From Deltaproteobacteria bacterium UBA5205 (lineage in GTDB: Bacteria > Desulfobacterota > Syntrophorhabdia > Syntrophorhabdales > Syntrophorhabdaceae), in NCBI GenBank assembly GCA_002412715.1, contig DHVP01000048.1, forward strand, positions 175,640 through 239,639: DNA of 64,000 nt, written 5' to 3'. Shown piece by piece: positions 1 to 7,834 of this stretch (the first letter of the stretch is position 1; each line of letters begins with the position of its first letter). The notes below the pieces were generated by a model. That model was given only the letters and a program-made list of their open reading frames with translations, made no database searches and was not told where the DNA came from. The position numbers and the translations under genes are program-made.

Positions 1-100
1 AACGGTGGGCGTATCGGAAAACATCATCGAGGCAAGCTGGCGGGCTCTGGTTGACAGCATCGACTACAAGCTTCTCATCGAAGAGGAAAAGAAGCCGTGA
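1..100 (+). CDS. cimA: Citramalate synthase, 3' end only
   Basis: Only the last 32 codons are inside the window, reading from base 2 to a TGA at 98-100. The tail TVGVSENIIEASWRALVDS followed by a Tyr-Lys-Leu stretch is the ending of the C-terminal LeuA-type allosteric domain of citramalate synthases, which condense pyruvate and acetyl-CoA on the threonine-independent isoleucine route. The catalytic TIM barrel would lie to the left of the window. The stop overlaps the GTG start of the next gene. The assignment rests on a short tail, so 2-isopropylmalate synthase remains an alternative. Confidence 0.6.
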   Translation, partial: TVGVSENIIEASWRALVDSIDYKLLIEEEKKP

Positions 101-564
101 AAAAACTCGTCAATGTCATTGATGCCACGAAAGATCTGAACATCCTGAGATCAAAAAGGGATTACAAACCGCTGTTCGAGGTGGTGGGTACATACCGGCT
201 CATTGACGATGGCTTGAGACCCGAGGCCACCGTAATAATAAAAACCGAGAAAAAACAGATGCATGAGGCATCGACAGGAGTAGGCCCCGTTGACGCTCTG
301 GCCAATGTCCTGAAGAAATCCCTTTCATCGATCTTTCCCGTGATCCAGGAAGTAAAGCTCGTCGATTTCTCTTCGAGGATCCACGATACACGATCGGGGA
401 CATCGGCAAGCGTGGAAGTGAATATAATCTTTTCTGATGGAGAAGCGGTCTGGAGCGTGGTCGCCATCTCGGAAAACATCAATATGGCCTCCTTCGTGGC
501 CCTCATTGACGGCTTTGAATATGCGATCCTTGCGAAAAAGGTAGAAAGCTCACGGAAGAAATAG
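97..564 (+). CDS. Stand-alone LeuA-type allosteric (dimer) domain protein
   Basis: The 155-residue product has no catalytic barrel and consists of a single alpha-isopropylmalate/citramalate synthase regulatory domain. The central part carries ASTGVGPVDALANVLKKSL, typical of this fold, followed by the conserved VEV-I-F strand and an AISENINMASFVALIDGFEY ending that parallels the end of the gene just upstream. Translation starts at GTG 97, which overlaps the upstream stop (GTGA), so the two are translationally coupled. In the full-length enzymes this domain binds the end-product amino acid. Here it may act as a separate regulatory or hetero-oligomerising subunit of the citramalate synthase; that role is inferred only. 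Confidence 0.75.
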   Translation: MKKLVNVIDATKDLNILRSKRDYKPLFEVVGTYRLIDDGLRPEATVIIKTEKKQMHEASTGVGPVDALANVLKKSLSSIFPVIQEVKLVDFSSRIHDTRSGTSASVEVNIIFSDGEAVWSVVAISENINMASFVALIDGFEYAILAKKVESSRKK

Positions 565-595
565 GGACAGGAAATTCATCGGTACCGAGAGGATC

Positions 596-2116
596 ATGTC
601 TGTGAGTGACGACGGGAAGTACAACGTACCCGGGCAAATAGAATTCCCCCGGCAGCAGATGGGCGAATCCGAGAGATCTCTCCATGCCATCCTTTCGGCA
701 TCTCCCATCGGGATCTGCCGCGTGCGCAGCAGTGTTTTCGAATGGGTAAACGACGCCATGTGCCGCATGACAGGTTATCGGATGGAAGATTTCCAGGGAA
801 AGAACAACCGCTTTCTCTTTGAAAAAGAAGAAGAACATACAAGGACGGCAGAGGCTCTCACATCCCGCGGCTGGGTGGAAACCACCTTCAGAAAAAAAGA
901 CGGGACCATAATCGACGTCCTGGCACAGGCAGCATCCATCGACGAGAAGTCGCAGATCGTCACCGTCACGGACATAACTCACAGGGCCCGCGCTGAACGC
1001 GAACAGGCCAAGATCGGCAAACTTGAGTCCCTGGGCGTTCTTGCCGGCGGCATTGCCCACGACTTCAACAACATCCTGACCATGATCCTGGGAAACATCT
1101 CTCTGGGAAAAATGTACATGAACACGGACGCGCAAAGGGCAAAGGAAAAGCTGGAACTAGCCGAACAATCCATCACACGGGCGAAGGACCTGACCCAACA
1201 GCTTCTCACCTTCTCCAGGGGAGGGGCCCCGATCACCAAAGTTTCATCGATTGCCGACCACCTTAAGGAGACGGCCCAGTTCACCCTCACCGGTACCGGC
1301 GTAACCTGCAGGTTCGACATAGCCGATGACCTTTTCCCTGTTGCCATCGATGAGGGCCAGATAAATCAGGCAATCGGCCATATCGTGATCAACGCCCATC
1401 AGGCGATGCCCGAAGGCGGTACGATACTGATTGCCGCCCAAAACGCGGTTCTCGAGAATGCCACACCGAACCTCACTGCCGGAAGACACATACACATATG
1501 CATCACCGACAACGGCATCGGCATTCCCGAAGAACACCTCGATCGCGTCTTCGACCCTTATTTCACCACAAAACAAAAAGGCAGCGGCCTCGGGCTTGCC
1601 ATCTGTTATTCCGTTATAAAAAACCATCAAGGACACATAACCGTGGAATCTACGCTGGGTGTGGGAAGCACCTTTCACATATATTTGCCGGTATGTGATG
1701 TACCATCTTCAGGGGAAAAAGGAGACAAACAGGACATGACCAGGGTGATCGGGGGAAACGTACTTGTTATGGATGACGAAGAGGCAATCCTCGAGATAGT
1801 CGGCGACATCCTTGCCTACCATGGCTTCACGGTAGATTTCGCCCGCGACGGTGAAGAGGCCCTCTGTCTCTACCAGGAAAAGGGATACGACGCCGTGATC
1901 CTGGACCTGACCGTCCCCGGAGGGATGGGCGGCAGGGAGGCAATGAAGGAGCTTCTCCGCATAGACCCCATGGTACGTGCCATCGTGTCCAGCGGCTACT
2001 CGAACGACCCCATCATGTCCGATTACAGGCAATACGGGTTCAAGAACGTAATCGCCAAACCTTACGACCTGGAGGAATTGGGCGAGGTGCTGCGCTCAGT
2101 GATGGGGGGAAACTGA
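596..2116 (+). CDS. PAS-containing hybrid sensor histidine kinase with receiver domain
   Basis: A 506-residue soluble protein with no membrane span. A PAS domain covers about residues 25-130. The HisKA dimerisation segment GGIAHDFNN has the likely phospho-accepting His155. The ATPase domain follows, with an N box near 262-275, TDNGIGIP (304-311) and GSGLGLAI (329-336). A C-terminal receiver (about 388-506) has the acidic pair in MDDEE, phospho-acceptor Asp437 and Lys488. It starts at ATG 596, 31 bases after the LeuA-domain gene and on the same strand. No separate response regulator or HPt gene is adjacent, so its output partner cannot be named. Two further kinases in this window share the domain plan. 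Confidence 0.9.
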   Translation: MSVSDDGKYNVPGQIEFPRQQMGESERSLHAILSASPIGICRVRSSVFEWVNDAMCRMTGYRMEDFQGKNNRFLFEKEEEHTRTAEALTSRGWVETTFRKKDGTIIDVLAQAASIDEKSQIVTVTDITHRARAEREQAKIGKLESLGVLAGGIAHDFNNILTMILGNISLGKMYMNTDAQRAKEKLELAEQSITRAKDLTQQLLTFSRGGAPITKVSSIADHLKETAQFTLTGTGVTCRFDIADDLFPVAIDEGQINQAIGHIVINAHQAMPEGGTILIAAQNAVLENATPNLTAGRHIHICITDNGIGIPEEHLDRVFDPYFTTKQKGSGLGLAICYSVIKNHQGHITVESTLGVGSTFHIYLPVCDVPSSGEKGDKQDMTRVIGGNVLVMDDEEAILEIVGDILAYHGFTVDFARDGEEALCLYQEKGYDAVILDLTVPGGMGGREAMKELLRIDPMVRAIVSSGYSNDPIMSDYRQYGFKNVIAKPYDLEELGEVLRSVMGGN

Positions 2117-2143
2117 AAAAAAACCGCTTAAGCCGCCTGAATT

Positions 2144-2791
2144 TTACAACGTGAACCACCTTGGTTCGCTGAACAATTTCGTGCTCCTCAATATGCGGTT
2201 CGTGTAGTTGGTGACAAACTCCCTTTTCAACCTGCCTGTCACCTTGCGGAACTCCTCGTTTCTCAAGAGACGGCCTATATCCTCAGAGTCTTTGAATGTG
2301 GACTCAAGGACGATCTCGCAGAAACCTCCAAGCACTACATTCCAGCAATTCGTTACCTTGCCATACTCAATCTTTTGCATTGCGGGCAGGTATTCATTGA
2401 TTACAAAATGTTCATATTCGCTTTTCATCTCGGGCTTTATATCGTAGTACTGATTGTATTTCCATACCCCTTTCTGGATGGGATACCTACCCAGTTGTAC
2501 CGTGCCGTCAGGCTCCAGAATGAGATTTTTGAAATTGATTACGTATTTCTTCAGAGCAAGGGTGAGGTCTTTGAAACTTTTACCCGTAACGATTTTCGAA
2601 ATATCATCCAGGCTTTCCGAAGAAAATGCGGCAATGATCCTCGGGCCGAATCCCACTTCAACGTAATATCCCCCTACAGGGACAAGGCCAAGGGTCGTTA
2701 TTTCCGGAAGGTATGTGTTAATGACGTACCGCGAATGTTCGGCCTCTTTTCCTTGAATAACGTCCCAGTATTGGAAAAATAAAATCGACAT
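2144..2791 (-). CDS. Unknown protein with two tandem ferredoxin-like (dimeric alpha/beta barrel-type) repeats
   Basis: A 215-residue cytoplasmic protein with no signal or membrane segment. It is made of two related halves. The first (about 1-90) contains a HSRYVINTYLPEITTLG segment and ends KKYVINFKNLIL. The second (about 120-205) contains YEHFVINEYLPAMQKIE and ends REFVTNYTNRIL. The pattern of an aromatic beta strand, a helix with YLP, a beta hairpin and a terminal amphipathic helix recalls NIPSNAP or antibiotic-monooxygenase-like domains, but no diagnostic residues allow a family call. The start ATG 2791 has a G-rich ribosome-binding site (AAGGGGG). It is convergent with the kinase gene and separated by 176 bases from the ABC operon downstream. 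Confidence 0.65.
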   Translation of the reverse strand: MSILFFQYWDVIQGKEAEHSRYVINTYLPEITTLGLVPVGGYYVEVGFGPRIIAAFSSESLDDISKIVTGKSFKDLTLALKKYVINFKNLILEPDGTVQLGRYPIQKGVWKYNQYYDIKPEMKSEYEHFVINEYLPAMQKIEYGKVTNCWNVVLGGFCEIVLESTFKDSEDIGRLLRNEEFRKVTGRLKREFVTNYTNRILRSTKLFSEPRWFTL

Positions 2792-2967
2792 ATCAGCCCC
2801 CTTTTGTTTTTCGGGCTACGGGCCGGCTTGCCCTGCCCCCGTTGCCGCCTTACCTCTCGCGTTAGTCTCTCCAGGTCCCCTGTGACCGGCGGGGAACGGA
2901 TCACCCCCAGACTAAGACAATTGCAGCCTGCAGTAATGAAATAGGGCGTTCCAAACAGCCTTCACGG

Positions 2968-4137
2968 TCATTTTGTCCTCAGCGCTTCCACGATATTCAT
3001 ATGTGCGGCCCTCAGGGCCGGCAGTACACCGCCGGCTAAACCCATCACTATTGCAAAGGCAATGGCCTTGACCGTTATGTCGGTGGTCAGGGAAAATTTG
3101 AAGGCAAGCTCCGAAAAGGTCTGGAAATTTACCGTTGATACGGTAACAAGCTGCATGAAGGATGCGAAGAAGATCCCCGTGGCACCCCCGCACAGACCAA
3201 GAAGAAGGGCTTCCATCAGGAAAGAAAGGAGTATGCTTCTTCGCCGGAAGCCAAGCGCCCTCAAGGTGCCTATCTCGCCTATTCTGTTCGCCACCGCGGC
3301 ATACATGGTGATCATCGCGCCTATGATCGCGCCGAGGGAGAAGATCAAGGTCAACGATATGCCCAGTATGCGCAGGAACTTCGCCATCATCTCCGACTGT
3401 TCCAGGTAATAGCGGGTCTCGCGCTTCACCTCCTGGGTGAGGCGGGGGTTCGTCTCGATCCTTTTTTTGAAGGCATCGAACTGTGAGGGATCGTTCATCC
3501 GAAGAATCATCGATGAAAAGACCGGGCGCCTGAATGCCGGCATGAGTTGCTCTACGTCGCCCCAGATCTCCGAGGTAAAGCCCGTGTTCCCCGCATCGAA
3601 AACACCCGTGATCCGCCATTGCCGCGTTCCGAAGCGCAGTTCGTCTCCCAGGTCGGCCCCCTTGAAGCGCCGCGCGACGCTCGACCCGACCACCACCTCC
3701 GACGAACCCATCTTCGGCATGCGCCCCCGGATGAGCCTTACCTGCGGACGCAGGGGAAGCGAACTCTTCTGGACACCCCGGATCGTGACGTTGGACACCT
3801 TGTCCGTGTCTTTCTTGGGAAGGCCTATGAGGACAACGAGCTCCTTCGCTATAAGGGGCTCTCCATCGGCGCCGGTGGCGACAATGGGGTCCGTTTCGAT
3901 GATCCCTGCCTGTGCCCGGTCAACCCCGCTCTGAACCTCGGAGCCGGACCCCTTTCTTATTATGATGGCGTTGTCGTAAGAACCCGTTTCGACAAGGGTT
4001 TCCTGAAGGCCTTGGGCCAGCATGAGGATCGTCGTGAAGACAAAGACGACGAGGGCCATGCCGGCAACCGTCAGGATCGTCGTAAGCCTGCGCGTCCAGA
4101 GGTTTCTCAGGCTGTAGGAAAAGGGGACGCCTTTCAT
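2968..4137 (-). CDS. ABC transporter permease, MacB/LolC-like (FtsX core), distal copy
   Basis: A 389-residue inner-membrane protein with one N-terminal transmembrane helix (about 20-45), a long extracytoplasmic domain and three C-terminal helices (about 265-380) typical of the FtsX/MacB permease core, ending PALRAAHMNIVEALR. Families with this topology drive mechanotransmission across the envelope (lipoprotein, macrolide or lipid export) rather than substrate passage through a channel. The start overlaps the stop of the upstream permease (ATGA at 4134-4137), so both halves are made together and probably form a heterodimer. The substrate is unknown. Confidence 0.88.
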   Translation of the reverse strand: MKGVPFSYSLRNLWTRRLTTILTVAGMALVVFVFTTILMLAQGLQETLVETGSYDNAIIIRKGSGSEVQSGVDRAQAGIIETDPIVATGADGEPLIAKELVVLIGLPKKDTDKVSNVTIRGVQKSSLPLRPQVRLIRGRMPKMGSSEVVVGSSVARRFKGADLGDELRFGTRQWRITGVFDAGNTGFTSEIWGDVEQLMPAFRRPVFSSMILRMNDPSQFDAFKKRIETNPRLTQEVKRETRYYLEQSEMMAKFLRILGISLTLIFSLGAIIGAMITMYAAVANRIGEIGTLRALGFRRRSILLSFLMEALLLGLCGGATGIFFASFMQLVTVSTVNFQTFSELAFKFSLTTDITVKAIAFAIVMGLAGGVLPALRAAHMNIVEALRTK

Positions 4138-5291
4138 TCTATCATCCTCAATCCGTCGGCAATCTTGACCTTAAGCGTCCGATATACCGGTATGATCGCC
4201 GCCAGGATGCCTACGCTAAGAGAAAAGACGATATCAAGCCAGATGGTCGCGGGTTCCACTTTGAAGACGGGGAAATAGGCCCCCATCGCCGCCGCAAAAG
4301 CGGTCGCCGCCGGAAAAGTGGCGGCAATGCCGACGGCGCACCCCATCATCGTGATGACGATGGATTCCCCCAGGATGAGCCCTGCGATGCGCCAGCCCCC
4401 GAAGCCCAGCGTCTTGAAGACGGCATATTCATTCGTGCGCTCCCTGACGGACATTCCCACCGTGTTTGCCACAACGGCGAGGATGATGATGATGACCACG
4501 AAGGAAACCAGCTCGATGGCCGTTATGATCGTATCGGACATTGCCACGAAGCCAAGGGTGAACGCCTTTTCCGTCTCGGTAATGGTCTCCGCGAAGGAAT
4601 TCTTGAAAAGGCCGTCTATGTTGCCGGAAACGGATATCGCCCGGGCGGGGTCCTGAATACCGATCATGTAGAAGCCCACCTGATCGGCCCTCGTCGGGGC
4701 CGTTTTTTTCAGACTCTCATTGAGGTAGTCCCAGTGGAACATGAAAACGGTTTCGTCCGCGTTGGGCTCCCTTCCCCGGTAAATGCCGCGCAGCACAAAT
4801 TCCCAGTTGCCGGGATAGATGGTGCCCTTGAGGACAATCGTGTCCCCTATCTTCCATCCGAAGCGCCGTGCGAGTTTGCGTCCCGCGACAAATCCCTTCC
4901 GGTCGCGAAAGAACGCGATTTTCTGGTCATCGGGAATCGCATATTCGCGGTAGAGATCAAAATATGTCTTTGCATCGACGGCAAAGTTGGCAAAAAAATT
5001 CTTCTCGTCGATATAAATGCCGCCAAACCAGTTTCCCCAGGATACTTCGGAGACCCCTTCGACCTGACGTATCCGGTCTTTGTAGGACAGGGGCAGGGAA
5101 AAGATGATGGAAACGGCGTTCCTGGTGACAAGACGGTAGGCCGACGATGCCTCCACGCCTGCATACCAAGCGTTTACGACGGTCCTCAGGAGCCCGAAGG
5201 CAAGAAGGGCGATGGTGATGGAAAGGATCGTGAGTCCCGTGCGGAGCTTGTGCCTGAACGCATTTTTAAAGAGTATTTTGAGAATCTGCAT
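4134..5291 (-). CDS. ABC transporter permease, MacB/LolC-like (FtsX core), proximal copy
   Basis: A 385-residue inner-membrane protein with the same layout as its neighbour: an N-terminal helix (LTILSITIALLAFGLLRTV), a roughly 200-residue periplasmic region, then three helices with the FtsX signature near VRERTNEYAVFKTLGFGG. Its start lies inside the 3' end of the ATPase gene (26-base overlap) and its stop overlaps the second permease, so the ATPase and two permeases are translationally coupled. It is only moderately similar to the second permease, which fits a heterodimeric transmembrane unit rather than a recent duplication. Substrate not predictable. Confidence 0.88.
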   Translation of the reverse strand: MQILKILFKNAFRHKLRTGLTILSITIALLAFGLLRTVVNAWYAGVEASSAYRLVTRNAVSIIFSLPLSYKDRIRQVEGVSEVSWGNWFGGIYIDEKNFFANFAVDAKTYFDLYREYAIPDDQKIAFFRDRKGFVAGRKLARRFGWKIGDTIVLKGTIYPGNWEFVLRGIYRGREPNADETVFMFHWDYLNESLKKTAPTRADQVGFYMIGIQDPARAISVSGNIDGLFKNSFAETITETEKAFTLGFVAMSDTIITAIELVSFVVIIIILAVVANTVGMSVRERTNEYAVFKTLGFGGWRIAGLILGESIVITMMGCAVGIAATFPAATAFAAAMGAYFPVFKVEPATIWLDIVFSLSVGILAAIIPVYRTLKVKIADGLRMIE

Positions 5292-5967
5292 TTGTCAGGA
5301 TTCCCTTGTCGAGATGTCTGATGACGTGTGCCTTTCTTGCGGCGCGCGGATCGTGCGTGACCATGATGATCGTCTTTTTTGACTCCTGGTTCAAGCGGTC
5401 CATGAGATCCATGATCTCCTCGGCGGAGATCCTGTCGAGGTCGCCCGTCGGTTCGTCGGCAACGAGTATCGTGGGGTCGGTGACGATTGCACGCGCTATG
5501 GCGACGCGCTGCTCCTGCCCGCCGGAAAGCTGCCCCGGATAGTGGTCCATCCGGTCGGCGAGGCCCACGACCTTAAGCGCCATCTCGACGTGCGCCTTGC
5601 GTTCCGCCCGTGAAAGAGGCGTCAGGATCAGGGGCAATTCCACGTTCTCAAAGGCGGTCAGCACGGGGATAAGGTTGTAAAACTGGAAGATGAAACCCAC
5701 GTTGAGCGCCCGCCACCCTGCAAGCTCCGTTTCGGACAGGGTCGTGACATCGACGCCCCCTATGATGATGGAACCGCTGTCCGGCTGATCGATGCCGGCG
5801 ATGAGATTGAGGAGCGTGCTCTTCCCCGAACCGGACGGACCCATGAGGGCGAGGAATTCGCCCTCGGCAATATCGAAGCTGATATCGTTGAGAACGGGGA
5901 TAGTCTGATCTCCCCGATGATAGGATTTGTTGAGCCCGTTTATGGAAACTATGATACCGGAATCCAT
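5266..5967 (-). CDS. ABC transporter ATP-binding protein, LolD/MacB-like
   Basis: A 233-residue ATPase with all motifs intact: Walker A GPSGSGKST (about 43-51), Q-loop near FQFYNLIP, signature LSGGQEQRVAIARAI (about 143-157), Walker B ILVADEPTGDLD and the switch His in MVTHDPRAA. This subgroup powers FtsX-type permeases in tripartite efflux or lipoprotein release systems. The start follows the stop of the membrane-fusion gene directly and the gene overlaps the next permease by 26 bases. One difference from many LolD proteins is LSGGQEQ in place of LSGGQQQ, which is not expected to affect function. Confidence 0.92.
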   Translation of the reverse strand: MDSGIIVSINGLNKSYHRGDQTIPVLNDISFDIAEGEFLALMGPSGSGKSTLLNLIAGIDQPDSGSIIIGGVDVTTLSETELAGWRALNVGFIFQFYNLIPVLTAFENVELPLILTPLSRAERKAHVEMALKVVGLADRMDHYPGQLSGGQEQRVAIARAIVTDPTILVADEPTGDLDRISAEEIMDLMDRLNQESKKTIIMVTHDPRAARKAHVIRHLDKGILTNADSQNTL

Positions 5968-7185
5968 CTATTGCTCGTTGATCTTCACCCGTGAGCCATT
6001 CTTGAGGCGCCCGGGAGGATTGAGGACCGCTTTGTCACCGGAAGCCGCGCCGCTTGTGATCTCCACCATGTCGCCGAAGACGGCGCCGGTGGTCACCGCC
6101 GTCATAACGGCCCGCCCCTGCCTCACAAGAAAGACAAATTTCTTTCCGTTCCTCTCCACCACGGCTTTACCGTTCACGGCCGTTCGCGGCTTTTTCTCAT
6201 CCCCGGTGACCTCCCGGGAGAGGAAGGCCACCTTCGCGCTCATCTCGGGAAGGATCCTGCTGTCAAGGTGGTTGAAATTGACCTTTACCATAACCGTCGC
6301 CTTGGTCCTGTCCGCTGTGGGAACGATCATATGGACAGCGCCCTCGAAACGGGTGTCCGGTATGGCATCGAGCTGTATCTGGCATGGCTGGCCGAGTTTC
6401 AGTTTCCCGAGATTCGACTCCGAAACGTCCGCCTCTACTTTTAACGATAACATGTCCGCCAGCGTAACGACGGCCGCCTTGGCGGTTGCCGCGGCGCCGA
6501 TCGGCGTGACGATGTCGCCGATATCGGCATTCTTGGTAAGAACCACGGCATCAAAAGGTGCCCGTATGTATGTATATTCCAGCGAGACCCGGGCCTCTCG
6601 CAGCGCCGCCTGGTTCGCCCCCACCGAAGACTCGGCACCCGAAACGGCCGCCCGGGCCTTTTTGAACCGGGCCTCAGCCGCATCGTAAACGGATTTTGTG
6701 GTGAACTCCTTTGCGAGCAGGCGCCTCTCGCGTTCGAAGTTCACTTTGGCGTCGTTGAGTTCCGCACGTGCCTGGTCCACGGACGAACGGGCGACATTCA
6801 GGTTGGCCTCGGCCTGCCGCACTGCCGCTGCAAGATCGGCATTTTCCAGGCGTGCCAGGACCTGATCCTTTTTTACCTTGCTCCCCTCTTCGACAAACAG
6901 CTCTTCAAGCCTTGCCGTTATCTTTGAAGCAACCGCCGCTTTTCGCTGGGGTACCACATAGCCGCTCGCATTGAGGAGCGTGAATGATTGCGCCGGGTAG
7001 AACTGCTGGACGCTCACTACGTCCACCCTGGCAGCCGGCGAGAATACCCCGGTGACCGCAAGGATAATGACGAGTATCACGAGCGCCCCGGCCGCAATGT
7101 AAACAATCTTTCTGCGGCTCCTTACCTTGCGGAATGCCGGTCGGGTCTTGTCTATTTTCAGCTTCGAGAGGTCTTCGTCGGCCAT
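5968..7185 (-). CDS. Periplasmic adaptor (membrane-fusion) protein, HlyD/MacA family
   Basis: About 405 residues from ATG 7185 (MADEDLSKLKI); an upstream in-frame extension exists but is poor in coding character. An N-terminal membrane anchor (about 26-46) is followed by a barrel-sandwich half motif, a coiled-coil hairpin rich in Ala/Glu/Arg (about 105-190), the second lipoyl half (YTYIRAPFDAVVLTKNADIG) and C-terminal beta-barrel regions. It is the first gene of a four-gene operon with an ATPase and two FtsX-type permeases, as in MacA with MacB. No outer-membrane TolC gene is in the window, so a shared channel would be needed. Substrate unknown. Confidence 0.9.
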   Translation of the reverse strand: MADEDLSKLKIDKTRPAFRKVRSRRKIVYIAAGALVILVIILAVTGVFSPAARVDVVSVQQFYPAQSFTLLNASGYVVPQRKAAVASKITARLEELFVEEGSKVKKDQVLARLENADLAAAVRQAEANLNVARSSVDQARAELNDAKVNFERERRLLAKEFTTKSVYDAAEARFKKARAAVSGAESSVGANQAALREARVSLEYTYIRAPFDAVVLTKNADIGDIVTPIGAAATAKAAVVTLADMLSLKVEADVSESNLGKLKLGQPCQIQLDAIPDTRFEGAVHMIVPTADRTKATVMVKVNFNHLDSRILPEMSAKVAFLSREVTGDEKKPRTAVNGKAVVERNGKKFVFLVRQGRAVMTAVTTGAVFGDMVEITSGAASGDKAVLNPPGRLKNGSRVKINEQ

Positions 7186-7282
7186 AGTGGGTTTATCCAA
7201 ATAACAGCAATATAAGTAGTTAATGTTAAACGACAGATAGGCCCCTGTCAATACCTGCCTGGTGCCGCAAAGCTTGATCCAC

Positions 7283-7311
7283 TTGAAAATTCGTCGTTTT
7301 TACACCATAAT
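7283..7311 (+). promoter_or_regulatory. Sigma70-type promoter ending at the NusG-paralogue start
   Basis: TTGAAA at 7283-7288 and CATAAT at 7306-7311 are 17 bases apart. The predicted transcription start, 7 bases beyond the -10 box, falls on ATG 7318, and no ribosome-binding site precedes that codon. A leaderless mRNA is therefore suggested. Boxes are read by eye. Confidence 0.5.
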
Positions 7312-7317
7312 AGAATG

Positions 7318-7818
7318 ATGGAAACAAGAAACTGGTACGTGGTAAACACAAAAGCACGGAATGAGGAACGGGCTGCGTTGAACCTGGCGCAGGGAGGTAT
7401 CGATGTGCTGGCTCCAAAGCTGCAATTCAGGCGCTGGCGGGAAGGAAAGTTCACAGACATCATCGAACCCATGTTTCCGGGGTACATCTTCGTCAAATTT
7501 CATCCCATTGACGAGTTTCGCCTCGTCAAATATACCCGCGGCATAAAGACCATCGTCAACTTCAACGGCAGGATAATCCCCCTTCAGGAAGGGCTCGTCG
7601 ATTATATACGGGAACGTCTCACGGAGGGCGTGGCCACGGTGGAGAAAAAGACCTTCCAGAAGGGTGAAAAGATCATCATCCAGGAAGGGCCCTTCAAGGG
7701 TTTCAGCGGAATTTTCGAACAGGAGCTTGACAGCAAGGAAAGGATCGCCATTCTCCTGGAAGGGGTCGATTATTGCGCGCGCATGGAAATTGACCGCGAA
7801 CTGGTAACGAAAGCATGA
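7318..7818 (+). CDS. NusG-family transcription elongation factor paralogue (RfaH/LoaP/UpxY-like)
   Basis: About 166 residues. The N-terminal NGN domain begins RNWYVVNTKARNEERAALNL and contains the FPGYIFVKF strand typical of NusG homologues (about 50-60). A C-terminal KOW domain (about 115-166) includes GEKIIIQEGPFKGFSGIF. Housekeeping nusG sits between secE and rplK in most bacteria; neither is here, so this is a specialised paralogue that would bind RNA polymerase and act on chosen operons. Neighbours are an ABC efflux operon (divergent) and hflX (downstream, overlapping), with no capsule or polyketide locus in the window. Targets are unknown. Two adjacent ATGs (7315, 7318) are possible starts. 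Confidence 0.85.
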   Translation: METRNWYVVNTKARNEERAALNLAQGGIDVLAPKLQFRRWREGKFTDIIEPMFPGYIFVKFHPIDEFRLVKYTRGIKTIVNFNGRIIPLQEGLVDYIRERLTEGVATVEKKTFQKGEKIIIQEGPFKGFSGIFEQELDSKERIAILLEGVDYCARMEIDRELVTKA

Positions 7819-7834
7819 CACACAGAGGTACGCC

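Noticed and set aside
2912..3619. Long minus-strand frame overlapping the first ABC permease
   Set aside because: It lies in another frame of a well-supported permease and is rich in Arg/His/Asp/Gly as expected of a shadow frame.
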